This document shows positions 34,325 through 42,964 of a stretch of DNA of 64,000 nt, piece by piece. Made by a program: the position numbers and the translations under genes. Below the pieces are notes generated by a model that did not search any database, was not told the DNA's origin, and was given only the letters and a program-made list of their open reading frames with translations. This DNA comes from an uncultured Collinsella sp. (GTDB taxonomy: Bacteria; Actinomycetota; Coriobacteriia; Coriobacteriales; Coriobacteriaceae). Each line of letters starts with the position of its first letter. Position 1 is the first letter of the stretch. Where the stretch lies: NCBI GenBank assembly GCA_900757595.1, contig CAAEOL010000041.1, forward strand, positions 34,673 to 98,672. The letters are read 5' to 3'.

Positions 34325-35149
34325 ATGACTGCGCCGTCTGATTTCAATTCGATTTCCGAGCTTGACGCCACACTCGTATTTCGTGTGGCCTATGATGGCT
34401 CGTCGTATAGCGGATTTGCCGAGCAGCCGAGACAGACGACGGTTGCTGGTGAGCTACGTCGAGCCATCGAGACGCTGCTTCGCCGCCCGATCGATCTGAC
34501 GTGCGCGGGGCGTACCGATGCCGGCGTGCATGCCGTGGCTCAGTACATTAGCGTGCCCGTAACGGACGCTGAGCTCGCGTGTACGCGCCGTAGGTGGCTG
34601 CGGGCCATGGATGCCCTGCTGCCCAAAGATATCGCCATTAACGAGGTCTACAGGGCCCGTAAAGGCTTTTCTGCACGCTTTGACGCGCATTCCCGTACGT
34701 ATACATACCGTATTGCCGATCGCGATGCGCGCCCCGTGCTGTCCCGCGGTGCCGTGTGGTGGCATCGCTATCCCTTGGATGTTGAGGCTATGTCTTCTGC
34801 CTGCCCCGCGCTGCTGGGCGAGCAGGACTTTAAAAGCTTTTGCAAGGTTGCCTCGGCCGTTGGCAAGCCCACGCATCGCTGCGTGATGCGTGCCGAATTT
34901 GGCCATGAGGTTGCGTTTGGCGAGGACATCCTGACGTTTACCATCGAGGGCAATGCGTTTCTGCATTCGATGGTCCGTACGATCGTGGGCACGCTTGTCG
35001 AGATTGGCATGCATCGCCGTGAACCCGAGTGGATGCGCGAGGTTATCGATGCTTGCGACCGTACCGCTGCGGGCCCCACGGCTCCTGCCTGCGGCCTTAC
35101 GTTTATGGGTGTGGATTACGGCCCCGACGAGCTTGTCGTTCTCGACTAG
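34325..35149 (+). CDS. truA: tRNA pseudouridine synthase A
   Basis: Makes pseudouridine at positions 38-40 of tRNA anticodon arms. It is 274 residues, with the catalytic Asp in CAGRTDAGVHA (about residue 63) and the family start FRVAYDGSSYSGF. I chose ATG 34325 after GGGAG over TTG 34310. It lies after the operon terminator, so it is probably transcribed separately. Confidence 0.94.
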   Translation: MTAPSDFNSISELDATLVFRVAYDGSSYSGFAEQPRQTTVAGELRRAIETLLRRPIDLTCAGRTDAGVHAVAQYISVPVTDAELACTRRRWLRAMDALLPKDIAINEVYRARKGFSARFDAHSRTYTYRIADRDARPVLSRGAVWWHRYPLDVEAMSSACPALLGEQDFKSFCKVASAVGKPTHRCVMRAEFGHEVAFGEDILTFTIEGNAFLHSMVRTIVGTLVEIGMHRREPEWMREVIDACDRTAAGPTAPACGLTFMGVDYGPDELVVLD

Positions 35150-35301
35150 GGGAGTGCTCGGCGCGTCTGTGCCTTGCACATACTATGTGTGAGCTGCGCG
35201 TGTGCAACATCTGTTCTTGGCGTGCAACATGTTAGGCGGCTCGTTGCTTTTATAGCTCGGGTGTACCATGAACGACAGTTTGATTTGGTGCTATCGAGAG
35301 G

Positions 35302-36351
35302 ATGGAAAACTTGGTTCGACGTTGTTCGCATCCGCGACTTTCGGTGATCCTTGTGGTAGAAGGTTCGCCCAGCTATGCGATGCGTGCGCTCGAGAGTATC
35401 CAGAACCAAGACCTCTATGATTTGCAGATTGTCGTTGTCTGCCGCGATGCTGCGCCCGGTGTGCGCCATTCGCTTCAAGTTGCTGCCGACAGGGACATCC
35501 ATATTGATTTGATTGACGTCGAGGACGCGAAGCGCGGCGCTTGTCTTCGTGCCGGTTTTGATGCCTCGCGCGGCTCTCAAATCATCGCCATGAACGCCGA
35601 TGAGTGGTTTGCTCCGCAGTCCCTTTCCAAGATGGTCGATATCGCGTGCGATACTGCGGCAGACATAGTGTTCCCCACGGTGTCGCTCGACCGCTATGAT
35701 GCACATCGAGAGCGCCATTCGCGTGTCTTGGATGCTGCCTCTATTGTCATTGAAGACAAGTCTTCGATGGTGGCCGGGCTGCCTCAGTTGATTTTAGGCG
35801 GCTTGGTTGCTCAAGTCTCTGGCGTGATGTACAGCCGTCCACTGTTTGAGGCATGTCTTTTGTGCGATAAGACGTTTCGCACGGTTGGGTTTATGGCGTG
35901 CGCGCTCTCGCAGGCACAGCGCGTCTCCGGATGCGGCGACGCTTGTTTCCACGCGGCGGCGCCTAAGCTTACAGATGCCTTTGATCCCACCATGTATGCC
36001 AAGGTATCCGATGACACCCGGGCGCTCGACGAGCTTGCGGACTCACTCTCGGAAGCAGATAGCGGTGGTCGGCTCAAGCTGGCAAGCCAAAAGTTCTACT
36101 TTGCCGGACTGGTCGCCTGCATCGAGAATTTGTGTCTGAGCCCGCATGGAGTGTCGTCAATCGAGCGTTCCGCCCGCATGCGTGATATGCTCGAGGCGCC
36201 TCGAACCCGTCAGATGGTCGCCGCGCTCAAGGACAACCATCGGGGACTGGGCCTGTTGTTTGGGCCGATCGCCAGCGCTAAGCCCGCGCGCTGCGTGATG
36301 TGTACGCATCTGGCAGCTTTTCTTAACCGGACGGGCGCAAAAACCGCCTAA
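35302..36351 (+). CDS. Glycosyltransferase family 2-like protein
   Basis: 349 residues. The N-terminal half reads as a GT-A fold: LSVILVVEGSPSYAMRALESI (about residues 13-33), then LQIVVVCRD, and AMNADEWFAP near residue 95 in place of the nucleotide-binding DxD (here NADE). The C-terminal half is helical and has several cysteines. Family-2 enzymes move sugars onto cell-surface polymers; no acceptor is suggested here and no glycan genes are nearby. The unusual NADE may mean an inactive or altered enzyme. Confidence 0.6.
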   Translation: MENLVRRCSHPRLSVILVVEGSPSYAMRALESIQNQDLYDLQIVVVCRDAAPGVRHSLQVAADRDIHIDLIDVEDAKRGACLRAGFDASRGSQIIAMNADEWFAPQSLSKMVDIACDTAADIVFPTVSLDRYDAHRERHSRVLDAASIVIEDKSSMVAGLPQLILGGLVAQVSGVMYSRPLFEACLLCDKTFRTVGFMACALSQAQRVSGCGDACFHAAAPKLTDAFDPTMYAKVSDDTRALDELADSLSEADSGGRLKLASQKFYFAGLVACIENLCLSPHGVSSIERSARMRDMLEAPRTRQMVAALKDNHRGLGLLFGPIASAKPARCVMCTHLAAFLNRTGAKTA

Positions 36352-36483
36352 ACGGCTCATTACGAAACAAACTTGCATAGAATTGTTTCGAAATGCGTTC
36401 TTATACACAAAAGCCTTCAAATAGCGTTAAACTATTCAATCACTGATTGATTGTCTCCGCCATCTTTTGGAGAGAGGGTTTGT

Positions 36484-36921
36484 ATGGCTAAAAAACGCAA
36501 TGGGCGCCAGGATGCCATTAGAGATATTGTGCGCAATAAGGATGTCCGCACGCAGCGCGTGCTGGTTGATGAGCTCCGTGCTATGGGCTTTGATTGCACG
36601 CAGGCGACTGTCTCTCGCGATATTGCCGACATGGGGCTGCGTAAGCTCCCTGAGGGCATCTATGTTCTGGCAGAGGACTTGCACCTGCAGCGTATGGTTT
36701 CCGAGCTCGTAACGGGCGTTCTGCGTACCGATAATCTGGTTATGATCAAGGCTCAGCCTGGCACGGCTTCCGGCATCGCCGCCGCCGTTGATGCGGCAGA
36801 GTTGCCCGATGTGCTTGGCTCGCTTGCCGGCAACGATACGATTTTGGTTATTGCCCAGACGGCCGAGGACGGCGAGCGTCTCGAGGCGCTGATCAATAAG
36901 TTGAGCAATTCTCGCAAGTAG
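36484..36921 (+). CDS. argR: Arginine repressor
   Basis: 145 residues. The N-terminal winged helix (about 1-70: VDELRAMGFDCTQATVSRDIADMGL) binds ARG boxes. The C-terminal hexamer and arginine-binding domain has GTASGIAAAVDAAELPDVLG. ATG 36484 follows GGAGAGAGG. No arginine genes are next to it, so it probably acts on distant operons. Confidence 0.93.
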   Translation: MAKKRNGRQDAIRDIVRNKDVRTQRVLVDELRAMGFDCTQATVSRDIADMGLRKLPEGIYVLAEDLHLQRMVSELVTGVLRTDNLVMIKAQPGTASGIAAAVDAAELPDVLGSLAGNDTILVIAQTAEDGERLEALINKLSNSRK

Positions 36922-36971
36922 GTGTGCGGGTCGTGCGCTCGGCATTGTGTGCGCTGACATAGTGGCTTGTA

Positions 36972-37003
36972 AGGGGTATCGACGTTGGTCGGTACCTCTT
37001 TTT
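36972..37003 (+). terminator. Terminator of argR
   Basis: The 12-nt arms 36972-36983 and 36988-36999 pair with GU pairs around loop GTTG, followed by TTTT. Confidence 0.75.
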
Positions 37004-37046
37004 GTTTGCCGGTATAAAGACCGCCCACCAGGTCGCTTCAAACTAA

Positions 37047-37083
37047 AAGGCCCCGAGCAGTTCAATAAGCTGCTCGGGGCCTT
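37047..37083 (-). terminator. Terminator of the class A PBP gene
   Basis: Perfect 14-bp arms (37047-37060 with 37070-37083) and a 9-nt loop. In minus-strand direction the stem ends in CCTTTTAG. Confidence 0.85.
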
Positions 37084-37105
37084 GTTGGCTTTAGTCGCGT
37101 ACTTC

Positions 37106-39304
37106 TTAGCCGACCGTATCGTCAGGCGTGGGCGAGGGGTCGGGAGTGGGCGTAGGCGTAGGCGTGCCGCCATCGCCGCCGGTCGAACCACCAGTGGAGC
37201 CGCCCGTCGAGCCACCGGTCGTACCGGTGCCGCCGGTGGTGTCGCCGCCCGTGGTCTCGGTGGTCGTGGTCGTCGTGGTAGTCGTTGTGGTGGTTTCCTC
37301 TTCCTCTTCCTCTTCGTCCTTGTCCTTGTCGTCGTTCTCCGACTTCTTGGTGTTGTTGGTGCCGTAGAACTTCCAGACGCTGTTGTTCTTGTAGGTGGGC
37401 GCCGTTCCGGTCGCAAACTCCTCGCGCTCGGTACCGGTCAGAACGGTGTTCATAAACCGCTTAAAGACAGGCAGGTTGGTGCTGTCGCCCAGCAGGTCCG
37501 TACCGTACTTTTGGATGGGAATCTCGCCGGCAGAATAACCGGTCCACAGGGCGCATGCCAGTTGCGGCGTGTAGCCGCAGAACCACAGGTTGGTGGTGTT
37601 GTCGGTGGTGCCCGTCTTGCCGGCATAGGGCTGGTTGACGCTCAGCGCGCCGGCGGCACCCGTGCCGCTGCCCTGCATGACGCCGGATAGAACGTCGGTA
37701 ACCGCGGCAGCCTCGCCTTCGGTGAGCACCTGCGTGGGATTGTCGGTGTGCTGGTACAGAACCGAGCCGGTGCGCGAGTCGATCTCGGTGATGGCGATCG
37801 GCTGGCGATAATGGCCGCCATTGGCGAAAGTGGCGTAGGCCGATGCCATCTCGAGCGGCGAGATGGACCCGGTGCCGAGCGTCATGACGGGAACGTCCTC
37901 GATATTGTCCTTGGCGGGATCGATGCCGAGCTTTTTGACGAGCGACATGATCTTGTTGTTGCCGATGGCTTCTGCCACCTGAATGTAGCCGGTGTTGGAT
38001 GAGTATGCCGTTGCCTGCTTAAGCGTGATGTTGCCATAGCTCTGGTTGGCATAGTTTTGCACCTTGGTCGTGGTGCCCTTGGCTGTAAGAGGCGAGTTGC
38101 AGTTGAGGGTGACGTTGGGGTTCATACCGTTTTGGATGGCGGTTGCCAGCGTAAAGGCCTTAAACGTGGAGCCCACGGGGCGCTTTGCCGTAGCGTGGTT
38201 CACGTGATTTTCGTCGGCGTTATAGTCGTAGCCGCCCACCATGCACTTGATGTAGCCAGTCTTGGGGTCAACGACGACCATGCCCATGTCCAGGCCGTCG
38301 AGAGAAAGCGTGTCGAGCTGCGAGCGCACAGCCTCCTCGGCAACCTGCTGCATGGTGGGGTCGATGGTGGTCTTGACGGTCAGACCGCCCTTAAAGAGCA
38401 CGTCGGTGGAGAACTCCTGCTCAAGCAGCTGCTTTACGTAGGAGACAAAGTAGGGTTGAGAGTACACATCGACGCCACTGCCCGAAATCTCGGTCACGTT
38501 AAGCGTGATGGGCTCAGCCTGTGCGGCATCGTGCTCTTCCTGCGTGATGTGGCCCAGACGCAGCATGTTGTCCAGAACCTTGTTGCGGCGGGACAGCGCC
38601 AGGTCGGGATTAACCGTGGGGTCGTACTGCGAGGGCGAGTTGGGAAGGCCGATGAGTAGCGCGGCCTCGCTCAGGGTGAGGTCGGCGGCGCTCTTGGACA
38701 GATAGGTCTCGGCTGCGGCCTCGATGCCGTAGGCGCCGTGGCCGTAATAGATGGTGTTGAGGTACATCATGAGGATCTCGTCTTTGGAGTACATGTCCTC
38801 CATCTTGATGGCGATGTAGGCCTCGCGCACCTTACGCTCAATGGTCGAGTCGAACTGCTCCTCCTGCAGGATGGTGTTGCGCACAAGCTGCTGGGTGATA
38901 GTCGAGGCGCCTTCGTGCCCGCCGCCGAGGGTTGCCACCGCAGCACGCGCGATACCCCACAGGTCGATACCGCCGTGCTCGTAGAAGCGCTCGTCCTCGA
39001 CGTCAACGGTGCCCTGCAGCACGTAGGGGGAGACCTCGTCCTTGGTGATGGATTTGCGGTTTTGCGTGTAGAAGCTCGCGATCTTGTTGCCGTTGCAGTC
39101 GACGATCTCGGTGGGCTCGCTCACCAGATACGCGTTGGCGTCGGTGTAGTCGGGCAGATCGGACAGCCAGCGGTTGACGTTGCCGACCATGCCGATGCCA
39201 AACGCCACGCCCGCAATCAGCAGAAAGCCCAAAAACGTGAGCAGGATTATGGGCAGGGCGTGCGTCTTTGAACGGCTGTGTCCCTGTCGTTGGCGAGGAC
39301 CCAT
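37106..39304 (-). CDS. Class A penicillin-binding protein (transglycosylase/transpeptidase)
   Basis: A bifunctional cell-wall synthase of 732 residues. One N-terminal transmembrane helix (about 19-43) anchors it. The GT51 glycosyltransferase domain follows (EDERFYEHGGID near residue 104, then EGASTITQQLVRN). The transpeptidase domain has catalytic Ser in RPVGSTFKAF (SxxK), SSNTG and KTGTTDN. The C-terminus is low complexity: KDKDEEEEEEE, then 12 Thr, then Gly/Ser and Thr-Pro repeats, as in cell-wall-spanning tails. ATG 39304 follows GGAGG; the upstream in-frame start at 39364 lacks a site. Confidence 0.95.
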   Translation of the reverse strand: MGPRQRQGHSRSKTHALPIILLTFLGFLLIAGVAFGIGMVGNVNRWLSDLPDYTDANAYLVSEPTEIVDCNGNKIASFYTQNRKSITKDEVSPYVLQGTVDVEDERFYEHGGIDLWGIARAAVATLGGGHEGASTITQQLVRNTILQEEQFDSTIERKVREAYIAIKMEDMYSKDEILMMYLNTIYYGHGAYGIEAAAETYLSKSAADLTLSEAALLIGLPNSPSQYDPTVNPDLALSRRNKVLDNMLRLGHITQEEHDAAQAEPITLNVTEISGSGVDVYSQPYFVSYVKQLLEQEFSTDVLFKGGLTVKTTIDPTMQQVAEEAVRSQLDTLSLDGLDMGMVVVDPKTGYIKCMVGGYDYNADENHVNHATAKRPVGSTFKAFTLATAIQNGMNPNVTLNCNSPLTAKGTTTKVQNYANQSYGNITLKQATAYSSNTGYIQVAEAIGNNKIMSLVKKLGIDPAKDNIEDVPVMTLGTGSISPLEMASAYATFANGGHYRQPIAITEIDSRTGSVLYQHTDNPTQVLTEGEAAAVTDVLSGVMQGSGTGAAGALSVNQPYAGKTGTTDNTTNLWFCGYTPQLACALWTGYSAGEIPIQKYGTDLLGDSTNLPVFKRFMNTVLTGTEREEFATGTAPTYKNNSVWKFYGTNNTKKSENDDKDKDEEEEEEETTTTTTTTTTTTETTGGDTTGGTGTTGGSTGGSTGGSTGGDGGTPTPTPTPDPSPTPDDTVG

Positions 39305-39465
39305 ATATTGACCTCCAGGTATGTCGTGCCGGACGGTGGATGTGCCGTCGGGCAGGATGGACATAAGTTATTACACGATAAACCAAACGGGGCGCGCGAG
39401 GCCTCGTGTATGCTGGAAGACGGCATTTTTCAGAGTGAATGCATACCTTGGTAAGGAGTTTGTCG

Positions 39466-41433
39466 ATGGCGATTCGGGCGATGGGGCCGAGCGGACAATG
39501 CGAGACTGGATTGGATGTCGTCAGTGCGGCGCTGCCCGAGCTGCTGGCGCCGGCGGGCGGACTCGACCAGATGCTTGCGGCTATCGCCGCGGGTACCGAT
39601 GCCATCTATGCGGGGTTGGGCGGCTTTAACGCCCGTGTGAGCGCCCACGGCTTTACGGATGACGAGTTTGCGCGCGGCTGCGCCGTGGCGCATGCCCATG
39701 GCGTGCGTGTGTACGTGACGCTCAACGTGTTCGTGTTTGACGATGAGTTGTCCGACGCGGTGGCGTTGGGAGCTCATGCACTGGAGCTGGGCGCCGATGC
39801 TCTGATTGTGGCCGATGCCGGGTTGGCCTGCGCGCTGAGCGCGGCGATTCCCGGGGTCGAGATTCACCTGTCTACGCAGGCGGGCGTTCATAGCGAAGGC
39901 GCCGTGCGGCTTGCCGCCGATGAGTTGGGGGTCGAGCGCGTGACGACGGCGCGCGAGCTGACGGTCGACGAGATTGCGGCGCTCTGTGCCACGGGCGTGC
40001 CCATCGAGGTATTCTGCCACGGTGCGATTTGCATCGGCTATTCGGGGGCGTGCGAGTTTTCGGCCCTGCGGCGTGGACGATCGGCGATGCGCGGCGACTG
40101 CACACAGCCGTGCCGTCTGGCGTACGACCTAGTGGACGAGGCGGGACAGAGCGTTGTCGCCGTTGAGGGGGATCGTCTGCTGTGTCCGCATGACTATCTG
40201 GGTATTGCGCATCTGCCCGAGCTTGTAGATGCCGGCGTGGCGTCGCTCAAGATCGAGGGGCGCATGAAGAACCCCGATTACGTATTCAACGTGGTGCGGG
40301 TTTGGCGCCGGGCGCTCGATATGCTGCGCGACGGCGCGTGGGACCCCGGTGCCGTGGAAGAGCTTGAGCGCGAGCTGGGAAGGTCGTTTAACCGTGGGTT
40401 TACCGATGCGTACCTGCGAGGGCGTTCGGGTGCCGAGCTGATGAGCTTTGAGCGTGCAATTAACCAGGGCGTGCGCGTGGGGCGCTTGGTCGCTGTGGGC
40501 CACGAAGAGGTGACCGTTGAGCTCGATGCCGCCGTGGCGGCGGGCGATACGCTCGAGATCCGATTTTACCCGGGTGCCGACGCGCGTCCCGATGTGCCCA
40601 AGCGCTGGCCACAGGTGCCTTGCCCCGTGGATGCCGCTGCGGGGGAGCGCATCGTCGTGCATTGCAAACGTAAGGTGGACGCGGGCTGCGAGGTCTATCT
40701 GATTCGCAGCGCCGGCGTGTTGGATCAGACGGCGGCGGTGTTGGAGCGCATGCGGGCCGAGGCGGATGCGATTGCGCCCGCTGCGCGTGCCGTTGAGGTG
40801 CTGCCCTTTGAGGGCGCTGCGGTGGATGGCGGTGCGTCGACGGAGTTGGCGGGGTCGGCAAAGCGCGAGGATTTTGCTCGTATGGTCTTTGCCTGGGAGC
40901 TGATGGATGTGGGTCCGCGCGATGAGCGAGATCTGTCCGATACAACGGTGGTGCTCGACGAAGTGTGCCGCGCGGGCGACGCCGAGCGGACTCGGGCGCT
41001 TATGCAGCGTGCCGGGCGCGTCGTCTGCCGCAATCTGGGACAAGTGGCGATGGCCCGCGAGCTGGGCACAACGTTTGACGTGGCGGCGCCGGTGTTCTGT
41101 GCCAATCGGGCCACGCTTACCTGGCTGCGCGGACTCGGTGCGGGGCGGGTGTGCTTGTCGGCCGAGTTGCTCGGCAATGATGCGGAGCGTGTTGCCGAAC
41201 TTGCCGCTTGCCCCGGTGTCTTGGGGCCTGTCGATGCCGACCGTCCCGAGCTCATGGTGTGCGAGCACTGCTTGCTGACTGCCGAGGGCGCCTGCGCCAC
41301 GGATGCAACGGGGCAGGTCCGTTGCCGTGACTGCTCGCGCCGTCAGCAGGCGCGCTTTTTGGTCGAACGTGACGGCACGCGTTTGCCGGTCGTTATCGAC
41401 GCGTGCGGCAGGACGAGGATTTTCCTGTCGTAG
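39466..41433 (+). CDS. U32 family peptidase
   Basis: 655 residues. The U32 signature is clear near residues 185-215 (EVFCHGAICIGYSGACEFS, then GDCTQPCR), with a family start LPELLAPAGGLDQML. U32 members include collagenase-like proteases and RNA/cofactor hydroxylases such as RlhA and UbiU/V, so the substrate is open. The C-terminal part ends with a cysteine cluster (CEHC, CRDC) that could bind metal. ATG 39466 follows AAGGAG. It diverges from the PBP gene. Confidence 0.85.
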   Translation: MAIRAMGPSGQCETGLDVVSAALPELLAPAGGLDQMLAAIAAGTDAIYAGLGGFNARVSAHGFTDDEFARGCAVAHAHGVRVYVTLNVFVFDDELSDAVALGAHALELGADALIVADAGLACALSAAIPGVEIHLSTQAGVHSEGAVRLAADELGVERVTTARELTVDEIAALCATGVPIEVFCHGAICIGYSGACEFSALRRGRSAMRGDCTQPCRLAYDLVDEAGQSVVAVEGDRLLCPHDYLGIAHLPELVDAGVASLKIEGRMKNPDYVFNVVRVWRRALDMLRDGAWDPGAVEELERELGRSFNRGFTDAYLRGRSGAELMSFERAINQGVRVGRLVAVGHEEVTVELDAAVAAGDTLEIRFYPGADARPDVPKRWPQVPCPVDAAAGERIVVHCKRKVDAGCEVYLIRSAGVLDQTAAVLERMRAEADAIAPAARAVEVLPFEGAAVDGGASTELAGSAKREDFARMVFAWELMDVGPRDERDLSDTTVVLDEVCRAGDAERTRALMQRAGRVVCRNLGQVAMARELGTTFDVAAPVFCANRATLTWLRGLGAGRVCLSAELLGNDAERVAELAACPGVLGPVDADRPELMVCEHCLLTAEGACATDATGQVRCRDCSRRQQARFLVERDGTRLPVVIDACGRTRIFLS

Positions 41434-41530
41434 GTGCCGCGTCGCGCTGTTTTGGTTATTATTAGTGGGTTTATGAACTTCCAGCACCGCCGTATCCGGT
41501 GAGGGTGCTATAGCAAAAGGAGGATACCCA

Positions 41531-42742
41531 ATGCTGTCTGTTGACGAGCAAATGCGTATCATCACCTCGGGTGCAGCGCAGATCGTCCCCGAGGCCGACC
41601 TTCGCAAGAAGCTTGAGAAGGGCGAGCCCCTCAACATCAAGCTCGGCGTCGATCCCACCAGCCCCGACCTGCACCTGGGCCATGCCGTGCCCCTGCGCAA
41701 GATGCGTCAGTTCCAGGACCTGGGCCACAACGTCACCCTTATCATCGGCAACGGCACTGCGCTGATCGGCGACCCCTCGGGCAAGAACTCCACCCGCCCG
41801 CAGCTTTCGCAGGAGCAGATCGAGGCCAACGCCGAGACCTACGTGAGCCAGGCCATGAAGATCCTGGACCCCGAGAAGACCACCATCGTGCACAACGGCG
41901 ACTGGATCCTTTCGATGGACCTGGCCGGCCTGCTGCAGGTGTGCTCCAAGTTCACCGTCGCCCGCATCCTTGAGCGCGACGACTTTACCAAGCGCTACCA
42001 GTCCCAGACGCCGATTGCCCTGCACGAGTTTCTGTACCCCGTGATGCAGGCCTTCGACTCCGTTCAGATCAAGGCCGACGTCGAGATGGGCGGCACCGAC
42101 CAGCTCTTCAACCTGCTCGCCGGCCGCGAGCTCATGGAGAAGATGGGCATGGAGCCGCAGATCGCGCTTACCATGCCGCTGCTCGAGGGCACCGACGGCG
42201 TGCGCAAGATGTCCAAGTCCTATGGCAACTACATCGGCCTGACCGACGCTCCCAAGGATATGTTCGGCAAGACCATGTCCATCCCCGACGAGATGATCGG
42301 CAAGTACTATCGTCTGGCCAGCTCGCTCGCCCCGGCCGAGGTCGACAAGATCGATGCCGCCCTGGCCGATGGCTCCGCCGACCCCTACGAGCTCAAGCGC
42401 GCTCTAGGCCGCGACCTGTGCGACACCTACCACGGTGCTGGCGCCGGCGACGAGGCTCAGGCCGAGTTCGACCGTGTGTTCAAGGAGGGCCAGCTTGCCG
42501 ACTTCCCCGAGAAGCACGTTGAGCTGACCGTCAACGACGAGGGCCAGATTTACCTCGCTGGCCTGCTCAAGGACCTGGGCCTTTCGGCCAGCGCCGGTCA
42601 GGCCCGCCGCGACATCGACGGCGGCGGCGTCAAGATCAACGGCAAGGCTGTGGCTTCCAAGAGCTACAACATCGATCCGAGCGCCCTCAAGCTGGGCGAC
42701 ACCCTCTCCGTGGGCAAGCGCAAGGGCTTTAAGTTGGTCTAA
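41531..42742 (+). CDS. tyrS: Tyrosyl-tRNA synthetase
   Basis: Charges tRNA-Tyr. It is 403 residues. The class I signature HLGH is at about residues 48-51, KMSKS near nt 42206-42220, and an S4 RNA-binding domain closes the protein (about 340-400). It starts after AAAAGGAGG. The 97-nt upstream region is too short for a T-box and shows none. Confidence 0.96.
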   Translation: MLSVDEQMRIITSGAAQIVPEADLRKKLEKGEPLNIKLGVDPTSPDLHLGHAVPLRKMRQFQDLGHNVTLIIGNGTALIGDPSGKNSTRPQLSQEQIEANAETYVSQAMKILDPEKTTIVHNGDWILSMDLAGLLQVCSKFTVARILERDDFTKRYQSQTPIALHEFLYPVMQAFDSVQIKADVEMGGTDQLFNLLAGRELMEKMGMEPQIALTMPLLEGTDGVRKMSKSYGNYIGLTDAPKDMFGKTMSIPDEMIGKYYRLASSLAPAEVDKIDAALADGSADPYELKRALGRDLCDTYHGAGAGDEAQAEFDRVFKEGQLADFPEKHVELTVNDEGQIYLAGLLKDLGLSASAGQARRDIDGGGVKINGKAVASKSYNIDPSALKLGDTLSVGKRKGFKLV

Positions 42743-42769
42743 CGAGCGAGTTGACCTCACAAGTGCAAT

Positions 42770-42805
42770 AAGGCCGCAGCCGGGAATCCCGACTGCGGCC
42801 TTTTT
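42770..42805 (+). terminator. Terminator of tyrS
   Basis: AAGGCCGCAG (42770-42779) pairs with CTGCGGCCTT (42793-42802), and a T-run reaches 42805. The loop can form a further CGGGA/TCCCG stem. Confidence 0.88.
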
Positions 42806-42867
42806 GGTTACGACGATCCCTTGGGGACGGAGGGATCATTTGGCGGTGCCGTTAAGCGGAAGGGGTG

Positions 42868-42896
42868 TTAGCGGGACTTTCTTTTGGGCATACAAT
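42868..42896 (+). promoter_or_regulatory. Predicted promoter of ade
   Basis: TTAGCG (42868-42873), a 17-bp spacer and TACAAT (42891-42896), about 69 bp upstream of ade. Confidence 0.45.
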
Positions 42897-42908
42897 GGCT
42901 ATTGGCTT

Positions 42909-42944
42909 GCTGCGGTGAAGGCCTGTCCGCTCCGCAGCTGTTTT
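42909..42944 (+). other. Leader hairpin of ade
   Basis: GCTGCGG (42909-42915) and CCGCAGC (42932-42938) form a 7-bp stem followed by TGTTTT. It is attenuator-like. It does not match a purine riboswitch. Confidence 0.35.
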
Positions 42945-42964
42945 CTACGGTTAAAGGAGAATGT

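Noticed and set aside
37128..37367. Plus-strand frame of Val and Ser runs
   Set aside because: It is the complement of the low-complexity PBP tail and has no independent support.
41434..41530. T-box leader before tyrS
   Set aside because: The gap is 97 nt, too short, and lacks the T-box core sequence.
42820..42846. GATCCC/GGGATC hairpin as a second tyrS terminator
   Set aside because: Only 6 bp, no T-run, and a strong terminator already lies at 42770-42805. Possibly a relic of a GGGGAC palindrome.
42897..42964. Purine riboswitch before ade
   Set aside because: Only about 70 nt with a single 7-bp stem; the three-way junction and conserved loops are absent. None was seen before the permease gene either.
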